Positions 15,352-23,571 of a stretch of 37,582 nt of DNA are shown here, in pieces (within the stretch, counting starts at the first letter, position 1; every line of letters begins with the position of its first letter). The position numbers were made by a program, and so were the translations under genes. Origin of the DNA: DASQPR01 sp035713725 (lineage in GTDB: Bacteria; Actinomycetota; Actinomycetes; Mycobacteriales; Micromonosporaceae); contig DASTMZ010000144.1 in NCBI GenBank assembly GCA_035713725.1, positions 1-37,582 on the forward strand, given 5' to 3'. The notes beneath the pieces are model-generated. The model searched no databases and was not told the DNA's origin. It saw only the letters and a list, made by a program, of their open reading frames with translations.

Positions 15352-16368
15352 CTAGGGGGTTGGGTCGGCGACCGAAGCGGCGAGCGCCGCCGCGTCCGTG
15401 GCCCGTTCATTCGCGGACGTCTTCATGTCGCGTCGCAGCTCCCGCGGCAGCGCGAAGGTGAGCTTCTCGGTGGCCGTGGTGACCTCCGCGACCTCGCCGA
15501 AGCCGCGCGCTGCGAGCCAGTCGACGACGTCCATCACGAGATCGTCCGGAACGCTCGCGCCAGACGTAAGGCCGACCGTCGTCGCGCCGTCCAGCCAATG
15601 CTCGTCGATCTCGTCGGCGAAGTCGACCAGATAGGCGGCCTTCGCGCCGGCGTCGAGTGCGACCTCACGCAGGCGTACTGAATTCGACGAGTTCGTCGAC
15701 CCGACCACGATCACCACGTCGCACTGCGGCGCGATCTGCTTGACAACGTGCTGGCGGTTCGAGGTCGCGTAGCAGATGTCGTCGCTGGGCGGCGACATGA
15801 GCAGCGGCAGCTTCGTACGCAGCCGTTGCACCGTCTCCATGGTCTCGTCGACCGACAGCGTGGTCTGGGACAGCCACACGACCTTCGACGGGTCACGGAC
15901 CTGGACCTTGTCCACGCCCTCCGGCCCGTCGACGAGCTGGATGTGCGTCGGCGCCTCGCCGGCCGTACCCACCACCTCCTCGTGACCGTGGTGGCCGATC
16001 AGCAAGATGTCGTAGTCGTCGGCGGCGAACCGGCGCGCCTCGTTGTGGACCTTCGTCACGAGCGGGCACGTCGCGTCGATCGCCCGCAGGTTGCGCTGGC
16101 GGGCCTGCTCGTAGACCTCGGGCGCGACGCCGTGCGCGGAAAACACCACGGTCGCGCCCTCCGGCACCTCGTCGTTCTCCTCGACGAAGATCGCGCCGCG
16201 CTTCTCCAGCGTCGCCACTACGTGCTTGTTGTGAACGATCTGCTTCCGTACGTAGATCGGCGCGCCGTAGAGCTTCAGCGCCTCCTCGACGGTCTGCACC
16301 GCGCGGTCGACGCCCGCGCAGTAGCCGCGCGGTTTGGCCAGCAAAACCCGCTTCGTCGAGTCACCCAT
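15352..16368 (-). CDS. ispH: 4-hydroxy-3-methylbut-2-enyl diphosphate reductase
   Basis: A 338-residue IspH (LytB), the last enzyme of the MEP isoprenoid pathway, reducing HMBPP to IPP and DMAPP with an iron-sulfur cluster. The three cluster cysteines are visible: Cys17 in RGYCAGVDRA, Cys101 in TCPLVTKVH and Cys199 in DDICYATSNRQ. Substrate-binding residues in IVHNKHV, FSAHGV and the conserved SSNSVRL are also present. The start is the ATG at 16368, because the family begins there and TACGAT ends exactly six bases upstream (leaderless); an in-frame start at 16419 would place the promoter inside the gene. It is divergent from xseA. Electrons are normally supplied by ferredoxin or flavodoxin systems. 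Confidence 0.96.
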   Translation of the reverse strand: MGDSTKRVLLAKPRGYCAGVDRAVQTVEEALKLYGAPIYVRKQIVHNKHVVATLEKRGAIFVEENDEVPEGATVVFSAHGVAPEVYEQARQRNLRAIDATCPLVTKVHNEARRFAADDYDILLIGHHGHEEVVGTAGEAPTHIQLVDGPEGVDKVQVRDPSKVVWLSQTTLSVDETMETVQRLRTKLPLLMSPPSDDICYATSNRQHVVKQIAPQCDVVIVVGSTNSSNSVRLREVALDAGAKAAYLVDFADEIDEHWLDGATTVGLTSGASVPDDLVMDVVDWLAARGFGEVAEVTTATEKLTFALPRELRRDMKTSANERATDAAALAASVADPTP

Positions 16369-16374
16369 GCCCCC

Positions 16375-16380
16375 ATCGTA
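16375..16380 (-). promoter_or_regulatory. -10 box of leaderless ispH promoter
   Basis: TACGAT on the minus strand, then GGGGGC and the ATG at 16368. It supports the shorter ispH start. Confidence 0.55.
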
Positions 16381-16440
16381 CGAGGGCGGCGGCCGGCTGG
16401 CCCGCGGCCGCGTCGGCATGGTCCGGTCGTAGCGCCGGCC

Positions 16441-16446
16441 TAGGCT
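16441..16446 (+). promoter_or_regulatory. -10 box of leaderless xseA promoter
   Basis: TAGGCT followed by seven bases (GGGCAGC) and the GTG at 16454. Together with the ispH box it makes a compact divergent promoter region with 60 bp between the two -10 hexamers. Confidence 0.55.
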
Positions 16447-16453
16447 GGGCAGC

Positions 16454-17890
16454 GTGACGGACGGACAGCCGAGGCCTGGGGCTCAGGAGAGATCTGGGGC
16501 TCAGGCGAGATCTGGCGCACAGCCGAGATCAAGCCCGCAGCATGGTCCGGACGGACCGGCGCCCACCCGCGTCGAGCCGGACCCGAACCGGTCGACACCG
16601 GAAGCGCCGTGGCCGGTGCGTGTGGTGAGCCAGAAGATCGGCGGTTGGATTGCCCGGCTCGGCTGGATCTGGGTGGACGGGCAGGTCGCCCAGATCACGC
16701 GGCGGCCGGGCTCCACGGTGGTGTTCATCACACTCCGCGACCCGTCCGCCGATCTCAGCCTGTCGGTGACGACGAGCCGCGATGTCCTCGACCTGGGCGC
16801 GCCAGAGCTGGCCGACGGTGCTCGGATCGTGGTGCACGCGAAGCCGGACTTCCATCCGGCGCGCGGCACGCTGTCGCTGCGCGCCGACGACGTACGCCTG
16901 GTCGGGCTCGGCGAGCTGCTGGCGCGGCTCGAGCACCTGAAGAAGCTGCTCGCCGCGGAAGGGTTGTTCGACCCGCAGCGGAAGCGACGGCTGCCGTTCC
17001 TACCGAGCCGCATCGGTCTGATCACCGGACGCGCGAGCGCGGCCGAGCGTGACGTACGGATGAACACCGGCCGCCGCTGGCCTGGCGTGGACTTCCGGGT
17101 CATCAACGTCGCGGTTCAAGGTTCGGCGGCGGTTCCGCAGATGATCGACGCGATCGCCGTGCTCGACACGGATCCGACGATCGATGTGATCGTGCTCGCG
17201 CGTGGCGGCGGTTCGACCGAGGATTTGCTGCCGTTCTCCGACGAGGCACTCTGCCGGGCGGTGTTTGCTTGCCGGACACCGGTGGTCAGCGCCATCGGGC
17301 ACGAGACCGATACGCCATTGGTCGACTTCGTCGCGGACGCCCGAGCGTCGACGCCGACCGACGTGGCCAAGCGCATCGTGCCCGACCTGCGTGACGAGAT
17401 CCGCTTGATCGGCCAGGCGCGGGCACGGATGTGGCGCCGGGTCACCGGCCTGCTGGAGCGAGAGGAAGCGGGCTTGCACGCGCTGCGGAGCCGTCCGGTG
17501 CTCGCGCATCCGGAGGTCGTCATCGACGCGCGGGCCGCGGATGTCACCGCGCTTGCCGCGCGATCTGGCCGCTCGTTCGGCCATCGTCTCCACGGCGCCG
17601 CCGCCGACCTCGTACACACGACGGCACGCCTGCGCGGCTTGTCGCCGAAGGCCACGCTCGACCGGGGCTATGCGATTGTCCAGCGGGCCGAGGACGGTCG
17701 GCTGGTCCGAGCGGCGCACGCCGTCGCACCCGGCGACCGACTTCGGATGCGGCTCGCCGACGGTGAGCTCGCGGCGACCGTTGTCGACGAGGAAACGCCA
17801 GCGGCGGACGGCACCGCGGCTGCCGGCCGCGGCAGGAGCGAGCGCGCGCCGAACAGCCGGGCTCGCACTGCCGCCCGATCGAAGGGATGA
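16454..17890 (+). CDS. xseA: exonuclease VII large subunit
   Basis: A 478-residue exonuclease VII catalytic subunit, which with XseB degrades single-stranded DNA. After a low-complexity N-terminal tail of about 50 residues with a threefold repeat (GAQERS, GAQARS, GAQPRS), it has the OB-fold (PWPVRVVSQKIGGWIARLG, WVDGQVAQIT), then the catalytic core with PSRIGLITGRASAAERDV, VIVLARGGGSTEDLLPFSDEAL and SAIGHETDTPLVDFVADARASTPTDVA, followed by a helical region for binding the small subunit. The N-terminal repeat is encoded by 18-bp units at about 16475-16528 and is longer than in most homologues. The GTG start fits the TAGGCT leaderless promoter. xseB starts eight bases after the stop. Confidence 0.95.
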   Translation: MTDGQPRPGAQERSGAQARSGAQPRSSPQHGPDGPAPTRVEPDPNRSTPEAPWPVRVVSQKIGGWIARLGWIWVDGQVAQITRRPGSTVVFITLRDPSADLSLSVTTSRDVLDLGAPELADGARIVVHAKPDFHPARGTLSLRADDVRLVGLGELLARLEHLKKLLAAEGLFDPQRKRRLPFLPSRIGLITGRASAAERDVRMNTGRRWPGVDFRVINVAVQGSAAVPQMIDAIAVLDTDPTIDVIVLARGGGSTEDLLPFSDEALCRAVFACRTPVVSAIGHETDTPLVDFVADARASTPTDVAKRIVPDLRDEIRLIGQARARMWRRVTGLLEREEAGLHALRSRPVLAHPEVVIDARAADVTALAARSGRSFGHRLHGAAADLVHTTARLRGLSPKATLDRGYAIVQRAEDGRLVRAAHAVAPGDRLRMRLADGELAATVVDEETPAADGTAAAGRGRSERAPNSRARTAARSKG

Positions 17891-17897
17891 CGGCGAC

Positions 17898-18128
17898 GTG
17901 ACCGAGGACGAGCTGAGCTACGAAGAGGCGCGTGCCGAGTTGGCTACCGTGGTGGAGCGGCTGGAAGCGGGCGGCACGACGCTGGAAGAGTCACTTGCGC
18001 TCTGGGAGCGCGGCGAGGCATTGGCCGCGATCTGTCAGCAATGGCTCGACGCCGCTCGTGGCCGCCTGGACGAGGCACGCGAGCGCCGTACAAAGGCCGA
18101 GGACGACGCACGCGCCGCGGCGGGATAG
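17898..18128 (+). CDS. xseB: exonuclease VII small subunit
   Basis: A 76-residue helical protein with the XseB pattern: LSYEEARAELATVVERLEAGGTTLEESLALWERGEALAAICQQWLDAARGRLDEA. It binds along the large subunit and is needed for a functional exonuclease VII. The GTG at 17898 follows AAGGGATGACGGCG, and the first residues (TEDELSYEEA) match the family start. It forms an operon with xseA and converges on the DUF4245 gene 11 bp away. Confidence 0.95.
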   Translation: MTEDELSYEEARAELATVVERLEAGGTTLEESLALWERGEALAAICQQWLDAARGRLDEARERRTKAEDDARAAAG

Positions 18129-18139
18129 CGAGGGTTTCG

Positions 18140-18790
18140 TTACCGCAGTGAGGCGGCGAACGTCGCGAGGTCTTTCGCGGTCGCCTGACCCTTGACGATG
18201 ATCGTGTAACCCTTCTCGGTGTCGACCAGGGCGCGTTGATGGCTGGAGCCGGCCCCGACCTGACCCCACGTGCGTCCGCCAAGGTCGACGCTCGGCCCGA
18301 CCGGATTCGCGTTGCCGATCTCGTTGGACAGCACGGTCGCCGCCGGCCCGTCACTCTCGATGAGCTGCAGCCCGGCTCCGCTCGGCGCGACATACCCGAC
18401 GCGCAGCACATGGCGGCCCTTCTCGTCGCCGTACGTCGAGCTGACCGGTCGCCAACCGCTGGGCAGGCCGTGTGGCTGGACAACCGGGAACACACGCGCC
18501 GCCTGCGCCTCCGAGTAGGTCCCGCTCGGGTCGATGGCAATCGGATTGCTGCCACCGAAGAAGAAGACATAGATGCCGAACGCGACCAGCACCGGTACGA
18601 GAAGGACGAGCACCGCCTTCGCCATGTCCATCGGGGTACGCGCGGCACGAAGCGCGATCGTGTTCACCGCGGCGGGCCGCTCGGGCGCGGCATGCCGGCC
18701 CGGCTGAGCCGGCTCGTGCAGCTCGTCCGGCGCGCCCACACCGCCGGCATCCGCCCGGACGCCGGTCGGCGCATCCGGTGCATCGCTCAT
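18140..18790 (-). CDS. DUF4245 domain-containing membrane-anchored protein
   Basis: A 216-residue protein. A proline- and alanine-rich cytoplasmic N-terminus of about 55 residues precedes one membrane helix (MAKAVLVLLVPVLVAFGIYVFFF) and an external DUF4245 domain with the motifs VVQPHGLPSGWRPVSSTY, HVLRVGYVAPSGAGLQLIES and TWGQVGAGSSHQRALVDTEKGYTIIVKGQA. The family is actinobacterial and of unknown function, and it is often next to glpX, as here (divergent) and as Rv1100 is in mycobacteria. The start is either the ATG at 18790 or the GTG at 18796; a TAGTCG box lies seven bases before the ATG but lacks the final T of the -10 consensus. Confidence 0.88.
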   Translation of the reverse strand: MSDAPDAPTGVRADAGGVGAPDELHEPAQPGRHAAPERPAAVNTIALRAARTPMDMAKAVLVLLVPVLVAFGIYVFFFGGSNPIAIDPSGTYSEAQAARVFPVVQPHGLPSGWRPVSSTYGDEKGRHVLRVGYVAPSGAGLQLIESDGPAATVLSNEIGNANPVGPSVDLGGRTWGQVGAGSSHQRALVDTEKGYTIIVKGQATAKDLATFAASLR

Positions 18791-18842
18791 CGCCACTCGA
18801 CTATCCTCGCCGAGCCGCTCCGCTCCGGCTCAGGCAGCCCCT

Positions 18843-18864
18843 GGCACTCGTTCGGACGAGTGCC
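18843..18864. promoter_or_regulatory. 22-bp perfect palindrome in the DUF4245/glpX intergenic region
   Basis: GGCACTCGT at 18843-18851 and ACGAGTGCC at 18856-18864 with a TCGG centre: nine-base arms without mismatch. It lies 105-126 bp upstream of glpX and 53-74 bp upstream of the DUF4245 start. It could be an operator or a transcribed hairpin. Confidence 0.6.
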
Positions 18865-18901
18865 CGCGGCGGGCCGAAGCCGCACCCACAGTGCCGGCGC
18901 G

Positions 18902-18915
18902 GTCACGATCGTGAC
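18902..18915. promoter_or_regulatory. 14-bp perfect palindrome upstream of glpX
   Basis: GTCACGATCGTGAC has perfect dyad symmetry and lies 54 bp upstream of the glpX ATG, in the region expected for its promoter. Probable repressor or activator site; the regulator cannot be named. Confidence 0.55.
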
Positions 18916-18968
18916 AGGATCTTTGCATCGAGTGCTGTCGTGATTTCGGCCGCAAGGAGGCGCCCCCT

Positions 18969-20063
18969 ATGAACGACGCTCGCATGCGCTCCCCCCAGGA
19001 GCTGGACCGAAATCTGGCACTCGATCTGGTCCGGGTCACCGAAGCCGCCGCGATGGCTGCCGGCCGATGGGTCGGGCGGGGTGACAAGGAGGGCGGCGAC
19101 AAGGCGGCGGTGGACGCGATGCGCCAGTTGATCAACTCGCTGCCGATGCGTGGTGTTGTGGTGATCGGCGAGGGCGAGAAGGACAACGCGCCGATGCTCT
19201 ACAACGGCGAGGAGATCGGCGACGGCAGCGGCCCCGAGGTGGACGTGGCGGTCGACCCGATCGACGGTACGACGTTGATGAGCAAGGGCATGCCGAACGC
19301 GCTCGCGGTGCTCGCCGTCGCCGAGCGCGGCGCGATGTTCGACCCGAGTGCGGTGTTCTATATGGACAAGCTCGTGGTCGGGCCGGAGTGTGCCGATGTC
19401 ATCGACATCAACGTGGGCGCCACCGAGAACCTTCGCCGGATCGCGCGCGTGAAGCGGACGAGCGTTGCCGACGTGACGGTATGCATCCTCGACCGGCCGC
19501 GGCATCGGGACCTCATCGACGAAGTACGCGACGCCGGCGCCCGCATCCGCTTCATCAGCGACGGTGACATCGCCGGCGCGATCAGCGCAGCACGGGAAAC
19601 GTCCGACACCGATGTGCTGATGGGCATCGGTGGTACGCCGGAAGGCATCACGGCGGCCTGCGCTCTCAAATGCACCGGCGGCGCGATGCAGGCAAAGCTC
19701 TGGCCGCGCGACGACGCCGAGCGGGCCAAGGCGCTGGCCGGCGGTCATGACCTGGACCGCGTGTTGTTCACCGACGATCTGGTGACCGGCGACAACTGCT
19801 TCTTCGTGGCGACCGGCGTGACGTCCGGCGACTTGCTGCGTGGTGTCCACTACCGTTCCGGTACGGCCTATACGCAGTCGATCGTGATGCGGTCGAAGTC
19901 CGGCACGATCCGCGTCATCGACTCGTACCACAAGCTCGAGAAGCTCGGGCTCTACTCGCTGGTCGACTTCGAGGGCGCGCCGTTGGCCGCCGAGGTCACG
20001 CCGGCGGCCAGCGCTCCGCTCACCAGCGCGCCGGTCTCCGGGTCACCACGGACCATGGGCTGA
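18969..20063 (+). CDS. glpX: class II fructose-1,6-bisphosphatase
   Basis: A 364-residue class II FBPase, the sole gluconeogenic FBPase in mycobacteria and many actinobacteria. It removes the 1-phosphate of fructose 1,6-bisphosphate in the cytosol. Seen here are GEGEKDNAPMLYNGE (metal-binding acidic residues), the DPIDGTT signature (96-102), PSAVFYMDKLVVGP, the IRFISDGDIAGAI turn and the MGIGGTPEGITAACALKCTGG loop. A strong AAGGAGG Shine-Dalgarno lies at 18953-18959, nine bases before the ATG. The upstream region holds two palindromes. With PEP carboxykinase at 26744-28591 it supplies gluconeogenesis. A PfkB-family kinase follows nine bases after its stop. Confidence 0.96.
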   Translation: MNDARMRSPQELDRNLALDLVRVTEAAAMAAGRWVGRGDKEGGDKAAVDAMRQLINSLPMRGVVVIGEGEKDNAPMLYNGEEIGDGSGPEVDVAVDPIDGTTLMSKGMPNALAVLAVAERGAMFDPSAVFYMDKLVVGPECADVIDINVGATENLRRIARVKRTSVADVTVCILDRPRHRDLIDEVRDAGARIRFISDGDIAGAISAARETSDTDVLMGIGGTPEGITAACALKCTGGAMQAKLWPRDDAERAKALAGGHDLDRVLFTDDLVTGDNCFFVATGVTSGDLLRGVHYRSGTAYTQSIVMRSKSGTIRVIDSYHKLEKLGLYSLVDFEGAPLAAEVTPAASAPLTSAPVSGSPRTMG

Positions 20064-20072
20064 CCGCCGCTA

Positions 20073-21062
20073 GTGATCGTCATCTGTGGAGAGAATGTCG
20101 CGGACCTGCTGCCCATTCAGCGCGACTACGAGCCGGTCGCGTCCGGTCTGCCAGCGGTAGGCGAGTCGTCCGGCTGGCTGGTGCGCGTGGCACTCGGCGG
20201 TGGCCCGGCGAACACCGCGGTCGCGGCCGCGAGACTGGGCGGTTCGGTGGCGTTTCACGGCCGGTTCGGCGTGGACGCGTTCGCCGAGCATTTTCGTGCC
20301 AGGCTCGTCGCCGGTCGCGTCGACCTGTCCGGCTCACGGGAAGTCGCCGCGCCGTCCGCGGTCGCGCTCGTGACGCTCGACGACGCCGGCGCGGCACGCT
20401 ACGACTTCTGGCTGGACGGCGCCGCGGATTTCGCCGCGGTCGGCGTACCCGACCCGGCGCCGGGCGACATCGCACACACCGGATCGCTTGCCGCCTACTG
20501 GCCGCCCGGCGCTGACGCCCTCGAGAACTGGATGCGGAGGGCGGGTGCCCGCTGCACAGTAACGCTCGACGTGAACCTTAGGCCCATCGTGCTGGACCGC
20601 CAGGTCGACGCTCGCGAGCGGATGGCCCGACTGGTGTCGCTCGCGCACGTCGTCAAGGCGAGCGACGAGGACGTGGCGCTGGCGTACCCGGATGCGCCAC
20701 CCGCAGAGGTCGTGGCGTCGTGGCTTGCCAGTGGACCCGAACTGGTACTGCTAACGCACGGCGCCACCGGCGCCTCGCTGCACGTCGTAGGCGAGCCGGC
20801 GGTGTCGGTGCCGGCCCCTCGGGTACGAGTCGCGGACACCATCGGCGCCGGTGACGCGGCGATGGCAGCGCTGCTGGTACGCCTAGCCGACGTGGGCATC
20901 GACGGCATCCGTACCCAACCGGTCGCGACACTGCGCTACGTGTGCGCGGCGGCCGCGATCGCTTGCACCCAACCGGGTGCGTACGCCCCCGAGCCGGCCG
21001 AAGTCGCCGCGCTGCTGTCGGCTCAGACCGGTCTCGGGCCGAATCAGACGTCGGAGGAGTGA
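20073..21062 (+). CDS. PfkB family carbohydrate kinase
   Basis: A 329-residue ribokinase-fold sugar kinase. The N-terminal VICGENVADLLP strand, the substrate-site motif VALGGGPANTAVAAARLGGSVAFHGRFGVDAFAEHF and the C-terminal ATP/anion-hole motif DTIGAGDAAMAALL are all present, with the catalytic Asp in GAGD. The sequence resembles fructokinase-like members, but the sugar cannot be assigned. In other actinobacteria glpX is not always followed by such a kinase; the nine-base spacing suggests co-transcription, which would put a sugar kinase and a sugar phosphatase in one unit. The GTG start fits family length. The gene end overlaps the convergent oxidoreductase gene by 19 bp. Confidence 0.9.
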   Translation: MIVICGENVADLLPIQRDYEPVASGLPAVGESSGWLVRVALGGGPANTAVAAARLGGSVAFHGRFGVDAFAEHFRARLVAGRVDLSGSREVAAPSAVALVTLDDAGAARYDFWLDGAADFAAVGVPDPAPGDIAHTGSLAAYWPPGADALENWMRRAGARCTVTLDVNLRPIVLDRQVDARERMARLVSLAHVVKASDEDVALAYPDAPPAEVVASWLASGPELVLLTHGATGASLHVVGEPAVSVPAPRVRVADTIGAGDAAMAALLVRLADVGIDGIRTQPVATLRYVCAAAAIACTQPGAYAPEPAEVAALLSAQTGLGPNQTSEE

Positions 21063-22066
21063 CCCGGGAAGAGGTGCGCGTCCGGGTTGATGACGATCGC
21101 CGCGTTGTTCACCGCGGTGGCCGCCTCTCCGAAGCCGGTTGCGATCAGGCGTACCTTGCCCGGATATTCACAGATGTCGCCGGCGGCAAAGATGCGCGGC
21201 TGCTTCGTGCTCATCCGGGTGTCGACCATGATGTGCCGCTTGTCGAGCTCGAGCCCCCACTCCGCGAGCGGTCCGAGATCGGCGGTGAAGCCGAGCGCGG
21301 CCACTACCGCGTCGGCCGGCAACAAACGCGGCTCCGCGCCCTTCACGGTGACCTCGACGCCGGTGACCTGCCCGTCGCCGTGCAGGCGGTTCACCTCGGC
21401 GTTGACGATGATCTCCACGGGCAGCGTCTGGACGTGGGCGACGGTCGCCGCGTGCGCTCGGAAGCGGTCCCGCCGGTGCACCATCGTCACCGTCCGGGCG
21501 ATCCCGCACAACGACTGCGCCCAGTCGAACGCCGAGTCGCCGCCGCCGACGATCACCACGTCGTTGCCCTCGTACGCGTTCAGGTGCGGCACGAAGTAGA
21601 CGACGCCCTCGCCGGTGAACGCGTCGGCGGCCGGCAGCGGCCGGGACGTGAACTTGCCGAGCCCGGCCGTGATGATGATCGCGCCGCATCGCCACGACTC
21701 ACCGTTCGACAGCGCCAGCACCGGCTTCTCGGCGTCGTACGTGAGCTTGTCGGCGAGCACGCCCAGCCGGTACATCGGCTTGAAAGTGGCCGCCTGCTCG
21801 ACGAGGCGATCGACAAGTTCGCGGCCGCGTATCACGGGGAAGCCGGCGACGTCGTAGATCATCTTCTCCGGGTACATCGCGGTCACCTGACCGCCTGCCT
21901 CCGGAAGCGCGTCGATCACGAGAACCGAGAGCGCCCGGAATCCGGCGTAGTAGGCGGCGAACAGGCCGGACGGGCCGGCTCCGATGATCGCGATGTCAAC
22001 GTCCTGCACCGCGGCCGCGTCGATCGACGCGTCGGGCGCACTATCGGTCAGGTCCATGTCGTCCAT
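21044..22066 (-). CDS. ferredoxin-NADP reductase-like flavoprotein (thioredoxin reductase fold)
   Basis: A 340-residue FAD/NAD(P) oxidoreductase of the TrxR-like ferredoxin/flavodoxin-NADP+ reductase type (YumC group). The FAD fold is IAIIGAGPSGLFAAYYAGFR, the EAGGQVTAMYPEKMIYDVAGFP segment is characteristic of this type, and the NADPH fold is DVVIVGGGDSAFDWAQSL. The redox CxxC of thioredoxin reductases is absent, and the second FAD motif is PRIFAAGDICEYPGKVRLIATGFGEAATAVNNAA. It would pass electrons between NADPH and ferredoxin or flavodoxin. The ATG at 22066 is three bases after the stop of the rhomboid gene upstream, so the two are an operon; an alternative Met lies at 22057. Confidence 0.93.
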   Translation of the reverse strand: MDDMDLTDSAPDASIDAAAVQDVDIAIIGAGPSGLFAAYYAGFRALSVLVIDALPEAGGQVTAMYPEKMIYDVAGFPVIRGRELVDRLVEQAATFKPMYRLGVLADKLTYDAEKPVLALSNGESWRCGAIIITAGLGKFTSRPLPAADAFTGEGVVYFVPHLNAYEGNDVVIVGGGDSAFDWAQSLCGIARTVTMVHRRDRFRAHAATVAHVQTLPVEIIVNAEVNRLHGDGQVTGVEVTVKGAEPRLLPADAVVAALGFTADLGPLAEWGLELDKRHIMVDTRMSTKQPRIFAAGDICEYPGKVRLIATGFGEAATAVNNAAIVINPDAHLFPGHSSDV

Positions 22067-22068
22067 GA

Positions 22069-22743
22069 TCAGTCGAGAGTAGGAAGTGTCAGCGTGCTGG
22101 GCAGTTTCGTCGGCTCGGTCGGTGGCCGTACGCGTCGGTTGCGGAGCAGGACGGCCGCGAGCAGGCCGGCGACGAACCCGCCGAGATGTCCCTGCCAGGA
22201 GACTCGCGGATCCCCCGGCACGACACCGGAGATGGCCACACCGTAAAGCAGCCCGACGAGCGCCGCGACCCCAATCGTCCACCACGTCCGCTCCACAATG
22301 CCACGCATCAACAGGTAGCCGATGTAGCCGAAGATGACGCCACTGGCGCCGACCGTCGGCTGGCCAGTCGGGCCGCCGACGAACCACACGGTCAGGCCAC
22401 TGACCAACGCGACGAATGCCGTGACGGTCAGGAAGCGTGTCGTGCCACCGGCCAGCACGAACGTGCCCGTTAACAGAAGCGGCACGCTGTTGGCGTAGAG
22501 GTGCGACCAGCTGGCGTGCAGCAACGGCGCGAAGAGAATGCCGTCCAGACCTGACGGGACGCGCGTGACGATGGCGCCTTCCGCGTTGAGCCGCTGGTGG
22601 GTGAGCCAGTTGATGAGCTCGATCGCGAACAGGCCAACGATCACGCCGGACATCGCGACAAGCCCACGGCCGATCGACGCGTAGAACTCCACCGTGCCGA
22701 ATTCGTCCGGGTCGGAGCTTTGCGGCGGTCGCGTCGCGGTCAT
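22069..22743 (-). CDS. rhomboid family intramembrane serine protease
   Basis: A 224-residue polytopic membrane protein with about six helices. The catalytic dyad is visible: Ser134 in VGASGVIFG and His186 in WQGHLGGFVAG. The upstream HASWSHLYANSVPLLLTGT segment, with His76 and Asn85, is the conserved oxyanion-hole helix. Rhomboids cleave membrane proteins within the bilayer; the substrate is unknown. The proline-rich C-terminal tail (TEPTKLPSTLTLPTLD) is probably cytoplasmic. The ATG at 22743 is preceded by TACCAACGTACGT, a poor -10 match. The ferredoxin-NADP reductase gene starts two bases after its stop. Confidence 0.93.
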   Translation of the reverse strand: MTATRPPQSSDPDEFGTVEFYASIGRGLVAMSGVIVGLFAIELINWLTHQRLNAEGAIVTRVPSGLDGILFAPLLHASWSHLYANSVPLLLTGTFVLAGGTTRFLTVTAFVALVSGLTVWFVGGPTGQPTVGASGVIFGYIGYLLMRGIVERTWWTIGVAALVGLLYGVAISGVVPGDPRVSWQGHLGGFVAGLLAAVLLRNRRVRPPTEPTKLPSTLTLPTLD

Positions 22744-22790
22744 ACGTACGTTGGTAGCAGGTCCTTGCGATCACCGCCAGCGACCACCTG

Positions 22791-22832
22791 AAAACGTGCC
22801 GGTGGCCGGATGGATGAACCGCCCGGCCACCG
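22791..22832 (-). terminator. Rho-independent terminator of the transglycosylase gene
   Basis: On the minus strand CGGTGGCCGG (22832-22823) pairs with CCGGCCACCG (22809-22800) over a 13-base loop, followed within five bases by TTTT at 22794-22791. It lies 56-97 bp past the stop of the gene ending at 22888 and before the rhomboid gene. The 10-bp GC stem plus T-run makes it the clearest intrinsic terminator in the window. Confidence 0.75.
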
Positions 22833-22887
22833 TGACATGCGCTAGCCCGAAGTGCGCCGACCGCAGGTCCAGGCGCTTCGACCAGAA

Positions 22888-23571
22888 CTAATACCAGCCG
22901 TGCGCCTGCCAGAACGACCACGCGTCGCAGGGTGTGCCGTAGCGGCCCTTGATGTAGGCCAGGCCCCACTTGATCTGCGGCGTCGGGTTGGTCCGGTAGT
23001 CCGAGCCGTACGTGGCCATCTTGCTGGCTGGCAACGCCTGCGGAATGCCATACGCACCGGAACTCGAGTTTTCCGCGGTCGTGCGCCAGTTGCTTTCCTT
23101 GGTCCACATCTTGTCCAGGCACGCCATCTGAGTGAGGCTCAGGCCGGCGTCCAGGACGAGCTTGCAGCCGAGTGCCCGGTTGCCGGTGTAGGCGCTGCAC
23201 GAGGACGGGATCGGACCGATGTCCGGCGTTCGCGGCGTTGACCGGCTCGCGGACGAGCCGTGTGACGCTCGCGCCGCCGCCTCGGCCTGGTGCGCGGCCG
23301 CGGCCGCCGCGACAGCCGCGGCGTTAGCGCTGTGCTCGGCGCTCACCTGCGCCCGCTGTTGCGCCGCGACCTGTGGTGCGTTCGCGGCGCGTTGCGCGGC
23401 TTGCATAAGTGCGAGTTGGTTGGGGTCTGCGGCGTTGAACTGCCCGGCGAACGCGTCGCGTGACGCTTGCGCCTGCCGGGCGTGGTGCAGCACGGCACCG
23501 CCCACCAATGCGAGTAGCAACATCAGAACGGATAACACACGCAGACCGGAACGGCTCCAGAGCCGACTCAC
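22888..23571 (-). CDS. secreted lytic transglycosylase-like protein
   Basis: A 227-residue exported protein. The N-terminus SRLWSRSGLRVLSVLMLLLALVGGAVLHHA is a signal peptide or anchor, followed by an alanine-rich helical segment (about 35-105) and a C-terminal transglycosylase domain: LDKMWTKESNWRTTAENSSSGAYGIPQALPASKMATYGSDY, with Glu158 in KESNW as the probable catalytic acid, then PTPQIKWGLAYIKGRYGTPCDAWSFWQAHGWY. This C-terminal pattern is shared by actinobacterial SLT-type and resuscitation-factor-like proteins that cut peptidoglycan. The GTG at 23571 is used because GAAGGGA lies upstream and the signal peptide follows. An in-frame ATG at 23760 would add 63 arginine-rich residues that do not look like family sequence. 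An intrinsic terminator follows. Confidence 0.88.
   Translation of the reverse strand: MSRLWSRSGLRVLSVLMLLLALVGGAVLHHARQAQASRDAFAGQFNAADPNQLALMQAAQRAANAPQVAAQQRAQVSAEHSANAAAVAAAAAAHQAEAAARASHGSSASRSTPRTPDIGPIPSSCSAYTGNRALGCKLVLDAGLSLTQMACLDKMWTKESNWRTTAENSSSGAYGIPQALPASKMATYGSDYRTNPTPQIKWGLAYIKGRYGTPCDAWSFWQAHGWY

Noticed and set aside
17944..18648. Overlapping minus-strand frame across xseB and the DUF4245 gene
   Set aside because: Composition is arginine/serine shadow; the DUF4245 frame alone has a membrane helix and family motifs.
20942..22246. 434-codon plus-strand frame opposite the flavoprotein gene
   Set aside because: Arg/Val/Gly-rich antisense frame without family features.
22067..23200. 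Extension of the ferredoxin-NADP reductase gene to 718 residues
   Set aside because: The extra part is the rhomboid gene and intergenic DNA in another frame; the flavoprotein family begins at 22066.
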